Positions 37,725-46,334 of a stretch of DNA of 64,000 nucleotides are shown piece after piece. Within the stretch, counting starts at the first letter, position 1. The number at the start of each line of letters is the position of its first letter. The DNA is from an uncultured Flavobacteriaceae bacterium (GTDB lineage Bacteria > Bacteroidota > Bacteroidia > Flavobacteriales > Flavobacteriaceae): assembly GCA_947500575.1 (NCBI GenBank), contig CANMSI010000003.1:434001-498000 (forward strand), read 5' to 3'. The notes beneath the pieces are model-generated. The model searched no databases. It saw only the letters and a program-made list of their open reading frames with translations, and had not been told where the DNA came from. Both the position numbers and the translations under genes were made by a program.

Positions 37725-38848
37725 GCCAATGCTTTTTGTAATGCTATAAAAAAGGTGTCAATAGCTGTTTCGTCAATATTTAGTGCAGGTAAAATTCGCA
37801 GCACTTTTTTATTTTTAGCGCCACCAGTAAAAATATGATGGTCGTATATTAATTTTTTTCGAAGTTCGGCCACTTCAAAATCAAATTCTAAACCTAACAT
37901 CAGACCACGCCCTTTTATCCTTTTTACTGATGGAATCGAAACCGCTTTTTCTTTAAAATATGCAGAGATGTCTTTGGTGTGTTGTATCAGATTTTCCTTT
38001 TCTATAACCTCTAACACGGCCAGGGATGCCGCACAAGCCAAATGATTTCCTCCAAACGTGGTTCCAAGCATTCCATAAGAAGCTTTTATTTTTTTATGAA
38101 TTAGAACGCCTCCTATGGGGAATCCGTTACCCATACCTTTGGCTATTGAAATAATATCGGGTTGTATTTTATGGTGTTGAAAAGCAAAGAATTTCCCAGA
38201 TCTACCAAAACCAGCTTGCACTTCATCTGCAATAAGCATTACCTCATTTTCTTTACAGAGCTTTGCTATATTCTGGAAAAAATTGGTAGTGGGTTCATCC
38301 AAACCTCCTACACCTTGAATGGCTTCTATAATAACCGCACATACATCTCCCTTCTTAATTTCATTTGTAAAAACACCTAGGTCATTTAAAGCAAGAAAAC
38401 TCACCTTTTGTTGTTGATTAAGAGGGGCATTGATGGCACTATTATCGGTAACCGCTACCGCCGCAGATGTGCGTCCATGAAAACCGTTATTAAAGGCTAT
38501 AACCCTGCTTTTTCCGGTTTTAAAGGAGGCTAATTTTAGGGCATTTTCGTTGGCTTCGGCCCCAGAATTACAAAGAAATAACTGGTAGTCATCACAATCA
38601 GAGAGCTGCCCTAATTTGGATGCTAACTGTCCTTGTAAAGGGTTTTTCACCGCATTACTATAAAACCCTATCTGATCTAATTGTGTATGGATGCGTTTTA
38701 CATAATGTGGGTGCGAATGCCCAATAGAGATTACAGCATGACCTCCATATAGATCTAAATACTCTTTTCCCTTATCATCTATAACTTTACTACCAGTTGC
38801 AGAAACAGGGGTAACATCATAGAGCGGGTACACATCGAATAGTTTCAT
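37721..38848 (-). CDS. argD: Acylornithine aminotransferase
   Basis: PLP-dependent class-III transaminase of 375 residues that makes N-acylornithine from the semialdehyde. The PLP lysine is Lys237 in ISIAKGMGNGFPIGG. The cofactor-phosphate loop NSGAEANENALKLA, the active-site FHGRTSAA, and IADEVQAGFGRSG are intact. The stop overlaps the carbamoyltransferase ATG by four bases and proC lies 12 bases upstream. Ornithine or 4-aminobutyrate transaminases are close relatives, but the operon makes the ArgD role most likely. Confidence 0.92.
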   Translation of the reverse strand: MKLFDVYPLYDVTPVSATGSKVIDDKGKEYLDLYGGHAVISIGHSHPHYVKRIHTQLDQIGFYSNAVKNPLQGQLASKLGQLSDCDDYQLFLCNSGAEANENALKLASFKTGKSRVIAFNNGFHGRTSAAVAVTDNSAINAPLNQQQKVSFLALNDLGVFTNEIKKGDVCAVIIEAIQGVGGLDEPTTNFFQNIAKLCKENEVMLIADEVQAGFGRSGKFFAFQHHKIQPDIISIAKGMGNGFPIGGVLIHKKIKASYGMLGTTFGGNHLACAASLAVLEVIEKENLIQHTKDISAYFKEKAVSIPSVKRIKGRGLMLGLEFDFEVAELRKKLIYDHHIFTGGAKNKKVLRILPALNIDETAIDTFFIALQKALA

Positions 38849-38860
38849 AATACTATGTTT

Positions 38861-39655
38861 TTATCCTTTTCGGATTTGACTAATTTTTTCGAAAGAGGTA
38901 GTAATCCCTTTTATTAAAGAAGAACTAAGACCTTGATGCTCCATTTCGTTTAGGCCTTGAATAGTACAACCCATTGGCGTTGTTACTCTATCAATCTCTT
39001 CTTCTGGATGATTCCCAGAGCTTATTAAAAGTTCTGCAGCTCCATTACAGGTATACATGGCCAGTTCTTGCGCTTCGTTGGCATCAAAGCCTAACTGAAT
39101 TGCTCCTTGGGTGGTGGCGCGAATAAGACGCATCCAAAAAGCAATGCCACTTGCACAAATTACTGTTGCTGCTTGCATTTGTTCTTCCGGGATTACTAAA
39201 GAGTGCCCCATGCGATTAAAAATTGCTTTGGCGAGATCTATTCGTTTTTGCCCTTTCACATTGGCGCAGATACATGTCATTGATTTTCCTACGGAAATAG
39301 CCGTGTTAGGCATGCTTCTTATAATGTATTGATGCGTACCAATGATTTCCTCTATTTTTTTTATGCTAAAACCAGTGATCGTAGAAAGAATCACATGTTT
39401 TTCTGTGAGTAAATCCTTAATCTCATTTAAAATAGGAGCAAAGTGTCCTGGCTGCACTGCAAAAACAAGAATATCTGATTCCCTTACAGCTTCAGCATTA
39501 TCTGTGGTAACGGTTACATTTCCATATTTTTCGAATTCTTGAATACCCTCAATATTTCTTTTTGTGAGATACATGGTGGTTGCACCATTTGAATGTAAGA
39601 TGCCTTTGGCAATAGATAGTCCTAAATTCCCAGTTCCGATGATTGCTATTTTCAT
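38861..39655 (-). CDS. proC: Pyrroline-5-carboxylate reductase
   Basis: NAD(P)H-dependent enzyme of 264 residues that makes proline from pyrroline-5-carboxylate. It has the N-terminal Rossmann motif IIGTGNLGLSIAKG, VFAVQPGHFAPIL in the nucleotide domain, IIRSMPNTAISVGKS, and the C-terminal signature GCTIQGLNEMEHQGL. It is embedded in the arginine operon between argC and argD, an arrangement seen in other Bacteroidota that links proline with ornithine and glutamate-semialdehyde metabolism. Nothing suggests altered activity. Confidence 0.93.
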   Translation of the reverse strand: MKIAIIGTGNLGLSIAKGILHSNGATTMYLTKRNIEGIQEFEKYGNVTVTTDNAEAVRESDILVFAVQPGHFAPILNEIKDLLTEKHVILSTITGFSIKKIEEIIGTHQYIIRSMPNTAISVGKSMTCICANVKGQKRIDLAKAIFNRMGHSLVIPEEQMQAATVICASGIAFWMRLIRATTQGAIQLGFDANEAQELAMYTCNGAAELLISSGNHPEEEIDRVTTPMGCTIQGLNEMEHQGLSSSLIKGITTSFEKISQIRKG

Positions 39656-39688
39656 TGCTTTTCTTTTATGAATCGTATGCTAATTGGT

Positions 39689-40663
39689 TTAATGCACTCC
39701 TGCTTTTAAATACAGCCCTTTTGTTTCTTCTAATCCAAACATGAGATTCATATTTTGTACTGCTTGTCCAGAAGCTCCTTTTAATAAATTATCTATGGCA
39801 GCTGTTATCAAAAGAGTGTCCATATGTTTATGAAGATGAATATGACACTGATTTGTATTAACTACCTGTTTTAGATGGATGGGCTGGTTTACTACTTGCG
39901 TAAATTTTGCGGTCTTGTAAAAATCCTGATACAACTCATACATCTCTTGTTCGCTCTTTTCGCATGGTGTATATGCTGTTGCAAAAATGCCCCTAGAAAA
40001 ATTACCTCTATTAGGGAGGAAATGAATATTTCCTACAGTATTATTGAAAGAATTTAAACTTTCCTTAATTTCTCCTAAATGCTGATGCGTAAAGGGCTTA
40101 TACCAAGAAATATTATTATTTCTCCAGCTAAAATGTGAGGTCTCATTGGGCTTTACTCCGGCTCCTGTACTACCAGTAACTGCGTTTACATGAATATCTC
40201 TATGAAGCGCGTTATCTTTGGCTAATGGCAATAAAGCCAATTGAATTGCAGTAGCAAAACAACCAGGGTTGGCAATATAATCTGCTTGTTTAATGCTTTC
40301 ATAATTTAATTCTGGAAGTCCATAAACAAATGTTTTTTTATGTAACACAGCACTATTTTGTAATCTAAAATCGTTGCTTAGATCTATTATTTTTGTGTGG
40401 GCACTAAATTGATATTCGCTAAGAAATTTTGTTGAATTTCCATGCCCTAGACAAAGAAAAACAACATCTACATCAGTATCTACTTCTCCTGAAAAGTTCA
40501 GATCACTTAATCCATAAAGATCAGGATGCGTGTTAGCTACGGATTTTCCTGCTTTTGTGGTACTAAAAACAAAACTGATGTCTACTTGATCATGGTTTAG
40601 AAGTAATCGTAGTAGTTCTCCTCCTGTATATCCAGATCCTCCTATAATCCCTACTTTAATCAT
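39689..40663 (-). CDS. argC: N-acyl-gamma-glutamyl-phosphate reductase
   Basis: NADPH-dependent reductase of 324 residues, third step of arginine synthesis. The Rossmann start GIIGGSGYTGGELLRLL and catalytic Cys135 in ANPGCFATAIQLAL are diagnostic, as is the GAGVKPNETSHFSWRNNN region contacting the acyl substrate. The start overlaps the argG stop by eight bases, indicating translational coupling. It is 33 bases upstream of proC. Type-1 length. Confidence 0.95.
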   Translation of the reverse strand: MIKVGIIGGSGYTGGELLRLLLNHDQVDISFVFSTTKAGKSVANTHPDLYGLSDLNFSGEVDTDVDVVFLCLGHGNSTKFLSEYQFSAHTKIIDLSNDFRLQNSAVLHKKTFVYGLPELNYESIKQADYIANPGCFATAIQLALLPLAKDNALHRDIHVNAVTGSTGAGVKPNETSHFSWRNNNISWYKPFTHQHLGEIKESLNSFNNTVGNIHFLPNRGNFSRGIFATAYTPCEKSEQEMYELYQDFYKTAKFTQVVNQPIHLKQVVNTNQCHIHLHKHMDTLLITAAIDNLLKGASGQAVQNMNLMFGLEETKGLYLKAGVH

Positions 40664-41846
40664 TTTGTTGATTTACATGGTTAAATATTTTTGCTGCATT
40701 CGAAGAAATTTTGATGAACCCTTTGGCGTCTTCAGCGGTCCATCCTTTGTTCATTTCCCCGTAGCTCCCGAAAGAAGCATTCATTAAATCATGTTCCGAT
40801 CTTATCCCGTTTAATTCAAATCGATAAGGATGAAGGGTAAGTGATACCTCTCCCGAAACATGCTTCTGAGTATCCTCTAAAAAACGCTCTATATTACGCA
40901 TTACAGGATCTAGGTAATTACCCTCATGTAAGAGCATCCCATAGAAATTACCTTGCTGCTCTTTTTGATATTGTTGCCATTTGCTCAGCGTATGTTTTTC
41001 TAACAAATGGTGTGCTTTTATGATAATCAAAGCCGCGGCTGCTTCAAAGCCTACCCGGCCTTTTATGCCTATAATAGTATCCCCTACATGGATGTCTCTC
41101 CCTATCGCATAAGAAGAAGCTAGGGAGTTGAGTTGTTCTATGAGATTTATGGGGGTATCTTTTGTATCATTTAAGGCAACTAAATTCCCCTTTAGGAAGG
41201 TGAGCTTAATTTCCTTTGGCAAAGTCTCTTTTAATGGACTGGGATATGCCGATTCTGGAAGGGACAGATGGGATGTAAGGGTTTCATCACCCCCTACTGA
41301 GGTTCCCCAAAGGCCCTTATTAATGGAGTATTTTGCTTTTTCCCATGAATAATCTATCCCATTTTGTTGTAAATACTTTATTTCTGCTTCCCTAGAGAGT
41401 TGTTGATCTCTAATAGGAGTAATTATTGTAATATCTGGAGCTAAGGTTTGGAAAATCATGTCAAACCTCACCTGGTCGTTTCCGGCACCTGTACTGCCAT
41501 GGGCAATATGGGTAGCGCCTATTTTTTTTGAATGTTCTATAAGGGCTATGGCTTGGACAATTCTTTCTGCGCTCACGGAGAGCGGGTAGGTATTGTTTTT
41601 GAGTACATTTCCATAAATAAGATACTTCACAACCTTTTGGTAGAAGCGTTCTACGGCGTCGATATTTGTATAAGAGGTAGCACCTAATTGCAGAGCTTTC
41701 TCTTCAATAGAGTTTATTTCACTTTGGGTAAAGCCGCCCGTGTTAATACTTACGGCATGCACTTCATATCCCTTTTCTTTGGACAGATATTTTGCGCAAT
41801 AAGAGGTATCCAAACCGCCACTATAGGCTAAAACTAATTTGCTCAT
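40656..41846 (-). CDS. argG: Argininosuccinate synthase
   Basis: ATP-dependent ligase of 396 residues joining citrulline and aspartate. The N-terminal PP-loop LAYSGGLDTSYCAKYL, the citrulline/aspartate-binding GSTGAGNDQVRFD and the LWGTSVGGDE segment identify it. It overlaps the upstream GNAT gene by four bases and downstream argC by eight. ArgG follows the GNAT gene at the front of the operon although it acts near the end of the pathway. Confidence 0.95.
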   Translation of the reverse strand: MSKLVLAYSGGLDTSYCAKYLSKEKGYEVHAVSINTGGFTQSEINSIEEKALQLGATSYTNIDAVERFYQKVVKYLIYGNVLKNNTYPLSVSAERIVQAIALIEHSKKIGATHIAHGSTGAGNDQVRFDMIFQTLAPDITIITPIRDQQLSREAEIKYLQQNGIDYSWEKAKYSINKGLWGTSVGGDETLTSHLSLPESAYPSPLKETLPKEIKLTFLKGNLVALNDTKDTPINLIEQLNSLASSYAIGRDIHVGDTIIGIKGRVGFEAAAALIIIKAHHLLEKHTLSKWQQYQKEQQGNFYGMLLHEGNYLDPVMRNIERFLEDTQKHVSGEVSLTLHPYRFELNGIRSEHDLMNASFGSYGEMNKGWTAEDAKGFIKISSNAAKIFNHVNQQND

Positions 41847-42460
41847 TTTTTCTTGTTTTTTAGAAACAACTGTTGTTTAATACTTTTTAATCTTTTAAAT
41901 GCTTTGCCATTTACCACCTTCTTGCTTGTTTGCTGCTTTTTAGTTGGATCGTATAGCATGCCAGTGCACAGGCACATTTGCTGCTCTGTTCGGGTGAGAA
42001 TGTCAAAATTTTTACATGTTTGACATCCTTTCCAGAATTGAGGATCATCCGTTAATTCTGAAAAGGTAACGGGTTCGTATCCTAATTCGTAATTAATTTT
42101 CATTACTGCTAAGCCAGTAGTAATTCCGAAAATTTTTGCTTTGGGAAATTTCTTAACAGAAAGTTCGAAAACCGCTTTTTTTATTTTTTTTGCTAGTCCC
42201 TGTTGTCTAAAATCAGGATGCACTATAAGTCCAGAATTAGCCACGAATTTCTCATGCCCCCAGACCTCTATATAGCAGAAACCTGCAAATGTTTCCCCAT
42301 CTAATGCAATTACAGCATTGCCGTTTTCTAGTTTCTTATAAATGTATTCTGGCGTACGCTTGGCAATACCTGTACCTCTGACCTTAGCAGATTCCGAGAT
42401 TGTATCACAGATAATTTGTGCGTACTTAAAATGCGCTTTGTTTGCAATAACAATTTTCAT
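41843..42460 (-). CDS. GNAT acyltransferase, candidate N-acylglutamate synthase
   Basis: First structural gene of the arginine operon, 205 residues. It has a GNAT core (VIALDGETFAGFCYIEVW, then the acyl-CoA loop VHPDFRQQGLAKKIKKAVF) and an unusual C-terminus with C-x2-C (CQTC) and C-x-C (CLC) pairs before a Lys-rich tail, perhaps a metal site. The operon lacks recognisable argA or argJ, so this enzyme is the natural candidate to acylate glutamate. A GNAT in this role has been implicated in Bacteroides by genetics (from memory). The start is at ATG 42460; the frame extends to a TTG at 42466. Confidence 0.75.
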   Translation of the reverse strand: MKIVIANKAHFKYAQIICDTISESAKVRGTGIAKRTPEYIYKKLENGNAVIALDGETFAGFCYIEVWGHEKFVANSGLIVHPDFRQQGLAKKIKKAVFELSVKKFPKAKIFGITTGLAVMKINYELGYEPVTFSELTDDPQFWKGCQTCKNFDILTRTEQQMCLCTGMLYDPTKKQQTSKKVVNGKAFKRLKSIKQQLFLKNKKK

Positions 42461-42641
42461 TGTCAAACAGATTTAATAGTAAAAAATAAATAGAAAGGTT
42501 TTGTGCGTTGTGCGGAAATGGACTCACCTATTTCCCAAATAGAAGTATACCCTTACGGGCGACGGCGCACTAAGGTAAAGGGAAGCGCTGGAGCCGATGC
42601 CCAGTTCAAAGAATTAAGATGTGTTTGCGTTTCCATTACAG
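42461..42641 (-). promoter_or_regulatory. Candidate arginine-responsive leader RNA
   Basis: Leader of about 180 bases between the predicted start and the GNAT ATG, more GC-rich than most intergenic DNA here. On the minus strand it contains a short peptide gene ending in three Arg codons, a GNRA-capped hairpin around its stop (42549-42560, GCCC-GUAA-GGGU), hairpin B (42528-42542, CUAUUU/AAAUAG) and hairpin C (42514-42535, GGAAAU/AUUUCC). B and C share 42530-42535 and cannot coexist. The Val-Arg codons GUGCG (42566-42570) can pair with CGCAC at 42503-42507 or 42510-42514. A U-rich tract follows (42478-42500). This is an attenuator-like layout; the mechanism is inferred. Confidence 0.65.
42553..42636 (-). 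CDS. Arginine operon leader peptide (27 codons, ends Arg-Arg-Arg-Pro)
   Basis: ATG at 42634-42636 opens a 27-codon frame that ends with CGC CGU CGC CCG UAA (three Arg codons at 42559-42567, then Pro and stop). It begins METQTHLNSLNWASAP. The gene is intact, lies about 8 bases downstream of a perfect -7 box, and precedes the arginine biosynthesis operon. CGN codons are used for all three Arg residues in an AT-rich genome. The likely role is to let a ribosome starved of charged tRNA-Arg, or stalled by the nascent chain, choose between the downstream hairpins. Confidence 0.65.
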   Translation of the reverse strand: METQTHLNSLNWASAPALPFTLVRRRP

Positions 42642-42643
42642 AT

Positions 42644-42651
42644 CAAATGTA
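42644..42651 (-). promoter_or_regulatory. Arginine operon promoter, -7 box
   Basis: On the minus strand TACATTTG matches TAnnTTTG exactly. The upstream -33 region is poor: TTC, not TTG, near the right distance. It lies just past the end of the preceding glycosyltransferase gene (stop at 42683) and would start transcription near 42639, just before the leader peptide ATG at 42636. Confidence 0.5.
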
Positions 42652-42682
42652 CAAATTAATGCCATATAGCATTGAATTTAAA

Positions 42683-44044
42683 TTATTTTTTTGGAAATAA
42701 CATTTTTTGCCCCTTTAATCTGATAATTTCGTAAATCATGAATCCAAATACTAACAGATACTCAATAGATAGTAATCCTAGATGCTCTTTAAAATCGCTA
42801 TTGCTGTAGGCCCAGTAGCTTAAAATAACGGTGGCAGACCATACTAAAGAGAATCTATAAGAAGTGAAAATGGTGAGTAAGATAACAAACGAAATGTACC
42901 ATGGATGTACGGTGGGTGAGATAAAATAGTAGAGTACTAAGATCCACAACATGGAAGTGATTAGGACAGTCATTTTTTGATTCTTTCTGAGGAAAGTAAA
43001 AAGAAAGACAAGTATAATCGTAATCACAGGAGTAATCTTCCCATAGGTTTTAATTAGCTCCCAAGGTTTAGCATCAAATTGGATCGCAATCTTTTTGATG
43101 GCATTATACAAGCCGGCATTGAATTCAAAATTTGAAAACCACAGACCAATGGTCTCCGAGTAATTGGAAATAAACTCAGATGAGAAAAAGGGAAAAAGCA
43201 ATAAGAGACAGGTTGTACCTACCACACTATAGAAAAGGAGGCTGTGTTTTAATTTAAAATGCTTAAGAAATAAGGGCAGAAAAAGCAAGGGAACTAGTTT
43301 TACAGAGATGGAAAACCCATATAAAACTGCCGCTAGCATCCATTTCTTGGCAGAAAGCAAGTACATGGATGTGACAAAGAAAAAGAGCATCACCCCTTCA
43401 AAGTGTAAATTTCCGGTAAGCTCTATTAGAATTAGTGGATTTAGAAAATACCAAAAAATAAGATGGGTAGATCGGTTGAGTTGCTGTAGCAATTTTCTTC
43501 CGAAGTAAAATATTCCTACATCCGCTAGAATAATCATAATACGCATTACAAAAGCTGCGCCCCAAACACTTTTCCCAGAAAGTAGGGCAGCGATGCTAAA
43601 CAATAATTGATTTAATGGTGGGTAGTTGCTATAATGTTTGGCGCTAAGGCTTCCCATACCCTCATAGAGCGTTTGTGCGTTTGCAATTTGCAATGTATTC
43701 TCATTTATAAGAGTATTTGGAACACTTAAATATGGATTTATTCCTTGAATAATTAACTCGCCATCCCAAATAAAACGGTAGTAATCTTGTGATAGATTGG
43801 GTTCAGCAAAGAGAAATACAAATCGAAAAAGGACTCCGGCAATTACTAAGAATTTAGTGTTCCACTTCTCAAACTGAATTAGTTTAAAGCATAAAATAAA
43901 GGTCCCGGCAAAAAGAGCAATAAGTTGTATAAAGTTGGTTCTATCTAAATGATAGGCGAAAACACCATAAAAAAGCATGCTCAATAGCACCATTAAGATT
44001 GGAAGTTTATGAAGTTTCCAATACGAGCTTACTTTTAGGAGCAT
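42683..44044 (-). CDS. GT-C fold membrane glycosyltransferase (polyprenyl-phosphate-sugar type)
   Basis: Integral membrane protein of 453 residues with about 10-12 helices. The first extracytoplasmic loop has NLSQDYYRFIWDGELIIQGINPY, the acidic motif typical of GT-C mannosyltransferases and the DUF2029/MptB-like group that use lipid-linked sugar donors. YSNYPPLNQ further on fits the same group. It is the last gene of a run with a MORN protein and two GT2 enzymes, so it may extend a surface glycan or glycolipid. Donor and acceptor are unknown. Confidence 0.75.
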   Translation of the reverse strand: MLLKVSSYWKLHKLPILMVLLSMLFYGVFAYHLDRTNFIQLIALFAGTFILCFKLIQFEKWNTKFLVIAGVLFRFVFLFAEPNLSQDYYRFIWDGELIIQGINPYLSVPNTLINENTLQIANAQTLYEGMGSLSAKHYSNYPPLNQLLFSIAALLSGKSVWGAAFVMRIMIILADVGIFYFGRKLLQQLNRSTHLIFWYFLNPLILIELTGNLHFEGVMLFFFVTSMYLLSAKKWMLAAVLYGFSISVKLVPLLFLPLFLKHFKLKHSLLFYSVVGTTCLLLLFPFFSSEFISNYSETIGLWFSNFEFNAGLYNAIKKIAIQFDAKPWELIKTYGKITPVITIILVFLFTFLRKNQKMTVLITSMLWILVLYYFISPTVHPWYISFVILLTIFTSYRFSLVWSATVILSYWAYSNSDFKEHLGLLSIEYLLVFGFMIYEIIRLKGQKMLFPKK

Positions 44045-44155
44045 TCGATGTTTAGGTTGGTGATCAGCATAGAAAAATAAGAAATATTATTGAAATATAG
44101 ATATGCCTATACCAACAGATCAAAATTGAGTAAACAAGTACTAAAGAAAATTTTG

Positions 44156-45640
44156 CTAAGCTTTCGCCGTAAGCGATTTGAAGAATACAAATCCAAACCC
44201 TAGGAACAACATGAAATGAAAAGGGAATAGACCAAAATCATTTAGTGGAATAGCACTATACATACCAAATAAGAAGTAGAGCATTAAGGCCGCTTCCAAT
44301 ATCATATTAGCGGATAATTTTTTAGCCAAATACTTGTTGCCTTTCCAGCTGTCTGTAAGGTTATTAATATTAAACTTTGGAGTACGCACAAACTCACTCC
44401 GCTTACCCATATGTCCTTCTAGTACTGCCACAGTATTGTGCAGGGAAAAACCCAAAGCTACCGAGAAGAAGGTGAAGAATAATTTTATATAATCTACAAA
44501 ATTATCAAAACCACTTCCTTGAATACTTTTATAAGTGAACCAATAACAAACAAATAAAATAATGGTACTGATAATAAAGAAACTGGTTACTTCAAAAACC
44601 CAGCCTAAGTGCCCATATGTATTTTTAATGTAAAGCATAGGAATACTCAAAAGTGCCACTATGAAAACACATAGAAACATGGAGCTATTTAAAAGGTGCA
44701 TAACGCCATGAAACTTCGTTTTAAAAGAAATATTTTTGGCGGTTACAACACTCCAAACTGTTTTTCTAAAATTTTCTGCACCACCTTTATTCCATCTAAA
44801 TTGCTGTGAGCGTGCAGCGCTAATTACAACCGGAAGCTCTGCAGGTGTCTCTACATCCTCGAGGTATTTAAACTTCCAATCTTTTAATTGTGCTCTATAA
44901 CTTAAATCTAAATCTTCAGTAAGCGTATCTCCTTCCCAATTTCCTGCATCTATAATGCACTCTTTGCGCCAAATTCCTGCAGTACCATTAAAGTTGATAA
45001 AATGTCCTTTTGCATTTCTTCCTACTTGTTCCAAAGTGAAATGAGCATCTAAAGCAAAGGCTTGAATCCTGGTAAGGGTAGAATAATCTCTATTAATATG
45101 TCCCCATCTGGTTTGCACCACCCCTATCTCTTCATCTTTGAAGTAAATAACGGTTTTCTTTAACCAATCGCTATCTGGTAAAAAGTCGGCATCAAAAATA
45201 GCTATGAAATCTCCTTTAGCAATTTTTAATCCTTCTTTTAAGGCTCCTGCCTTGAAACCTTCTCTATTTTCTCTTCGAATATGTTGAATATCTAATCCTG
45301 TTTCTCTTAAGGCATTGATATGTTTTTCTGTTTGAATTACAGTATCGTCCGTAGAATCGTCTAATACCTGTATTTCCAATTTGCTAGAAGGATATTCAAT
45401 TTTTGCTATATTTTCCAATAAGCGCTCCATTACATATTCTTCATTGTAAATAGGCAACTGAATGGTTACGTATGGAATTTCTTTGGGATCTAATAGATTA
45501 TACTTTACAGCTTCTTGATTGCGTTTTTTGTATCCTAAATAATTGATTAAAAGATTCAACTGAGCAAGGCTATAGAAGAAGATTAATAGCAATGCCAGAG
45601 AATAGATTACAATAATGGTGTAAGTAATTATTAGTCCCAT
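44156..45640 (-). CDS. Membrane GT2 glycosyltransferase, cellulose-synthase/ceramide-glucosyltransferase-like
   Basis: Processive-type GT2 enzyme of 494 residues. One N-terminal helix precedes a cytosolic catalytic domain with LDDSTDDT, IFDADFLP (DxD), the TEDLD acidic motif and QQFRW, the QxxRW signature. Four or so C-terminal helices follow. This organisation is shared by BcsA-like synthases and glucosyl/mannosyl transferases. No PilZ domain is seen. It lies 1 base after the DPM1-like GT2, suggesting joint synthesis of a surface polysaccharide or glycolipid. Confidence 0.85.
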   Translation of the reverse strand: MGLIITYTIIVIYSLALLLIFFYSLAQLNLLINYLGYKKRNQEAVKYNLLDPKEIPYVTIQLPIYNEEYVMERLLENIAKIEYPSSKLEIQVLDDSTDDTVIQTEKHINALRETGLDIQHIRRENREGFKAGALKEGLKIAKGDFIAIFDADFLPDSDWLKKTVIYFKDEEIGVVQTRWGHINRDYSTLTRIQAFALDAHFTLEQVGRNAKGHFINFNGTAGIWRKECIIDAGNWEGDTLTEDLDLSYRAQLKDWKFKYLEDVETPAELPVVISAARSQQFRWNKGGAENFRKTVWSVVTAKNISFKTKFHGVMHLLNSSMFLCVFIVALLSIPMLYIKNTYGHLGWVFEVTSFFIISTIILFVCYWFTYKSIQGSGFDNFVDYIKLFFTFFSVALGFSLHNTVAVLEGHMGKRSEFVRTPKFNINNLTDSWKGNKYLAKKLSANMILEAALMLYFLFGMYSAIPLNDFGLFPFHFMLFLGFGFVFFKSLTAKA

Positions 45641-45641
45641 A

Positions 45642-46334
45642 TTATTTGATACTGTATTTAAAGATCCAACCGAGGATTTTTATGCCTGCAAATATACTAC
45701 CTTTTACGGTACCCGACACCTTAGATATCCCAATTCTTTTTTTATAACGCACTGGTACTTCGGTGTATGTCATCTTCTTACGTAATGCTTTCAATTGCAT
45801 TTCCACTGTCCAACCATACGTCTTATCTTCCATCTCCATTGCCAACAGTTGATCGTATTTTATGGCTCTAAACGGTCCAAGGTCTGTAAATGTTGCCCTA
45901 AAAAACAATTTCATTAAAAATGTTGCTAGCCAATTACCAAAAATTTGTTGTGGCGTCATAGAATCTTTCTCTCGCAATTCTTTTACACGGGCTCCAACGA
46001 CGAAGTCAACATCTTTTTCTAAAATAGGTTGCACTATTTTGGTGAGTTCTTCTGGATAATCAGAGTAGTCTCCATCGATAAATACGATAATAGAGGGCTT
46101 TTTGGATTGTTTGGCTATGTGATCCATTCCTGCAAGACATGCGTATCCATACCCTTTTCTATTTTCGGAAATTACGGTAGCTCCCACGGCTTCAGCATTC
46201 TTGGCAGTGTCATCTGAGGAATTGTTGTTTACAACAATAACTTCGGAAACGATGCTTGGAATTTCTCGAATTACGTGTGAAATGGAATCTGCTTCGTTAA
46301 ATGCTGGAATGATTACCTTAATTATCTGGCTCAT
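45642..46334 (-). CDS. GT2 glycosyltransferase, dolichyl/polyprenyl-phosphate sugar synthase-like
   Basis: Enzyme of 230 residues with GT-A fold: IKVIIPAFNEADSI at the N-terminus, VVNNNSSDDT, and the DxD-type IDGDYSDYPEE. The LGPFRAIKYDQL and GWTVEMQLKAL segments match DPM1-like UDP-glucose/GDP-mannose:polyprenyl-phosphate transferases. It has no long membrane domain. It would supply the lipid-linked donor for the GT-C enzyme two genes downstream (inference). The start shares one base with the stop of the MORN gene. Confidence 0.85.
   Translation of the reverse strand: MSQIIKVIIPAFNEADSISHVIREIPSIVSEVIVVNNNSSDDTAKNAEAVGATVISENRKGYGYACLAGMDHIAKQSKKPSIIVFIDGDYSDYPEELTKIVQPILEKDVDFVVGARVKELREKDSMTPQQIFGNWLATFLMKLFFRATFTDLGPFRAIKYDQLLAMEMEDKTYGWTVEMQLKALRKKMTYTEVPVRYKKRIGISKVSGTVKGSIFAGIKILGWIFKYSIK

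Noticed and set aside
42553-42610. A possible TPP-type riboswitch, from a CCAGCG and CUGG stretch in the leader
   Set aside because: The CUGAGA and the remaining conserved TPP-riboswitch parts are absent, and the peptide with Arg codons explains the region better.
42503-42700. A 65-codon plus-strand frame over the arg leader
   Set aside because: It runs antisense to the leader, overlaps the end of the GT-C gene, has no promoter, and its wording comes from the opposite-strand leader peptide and hairpins.
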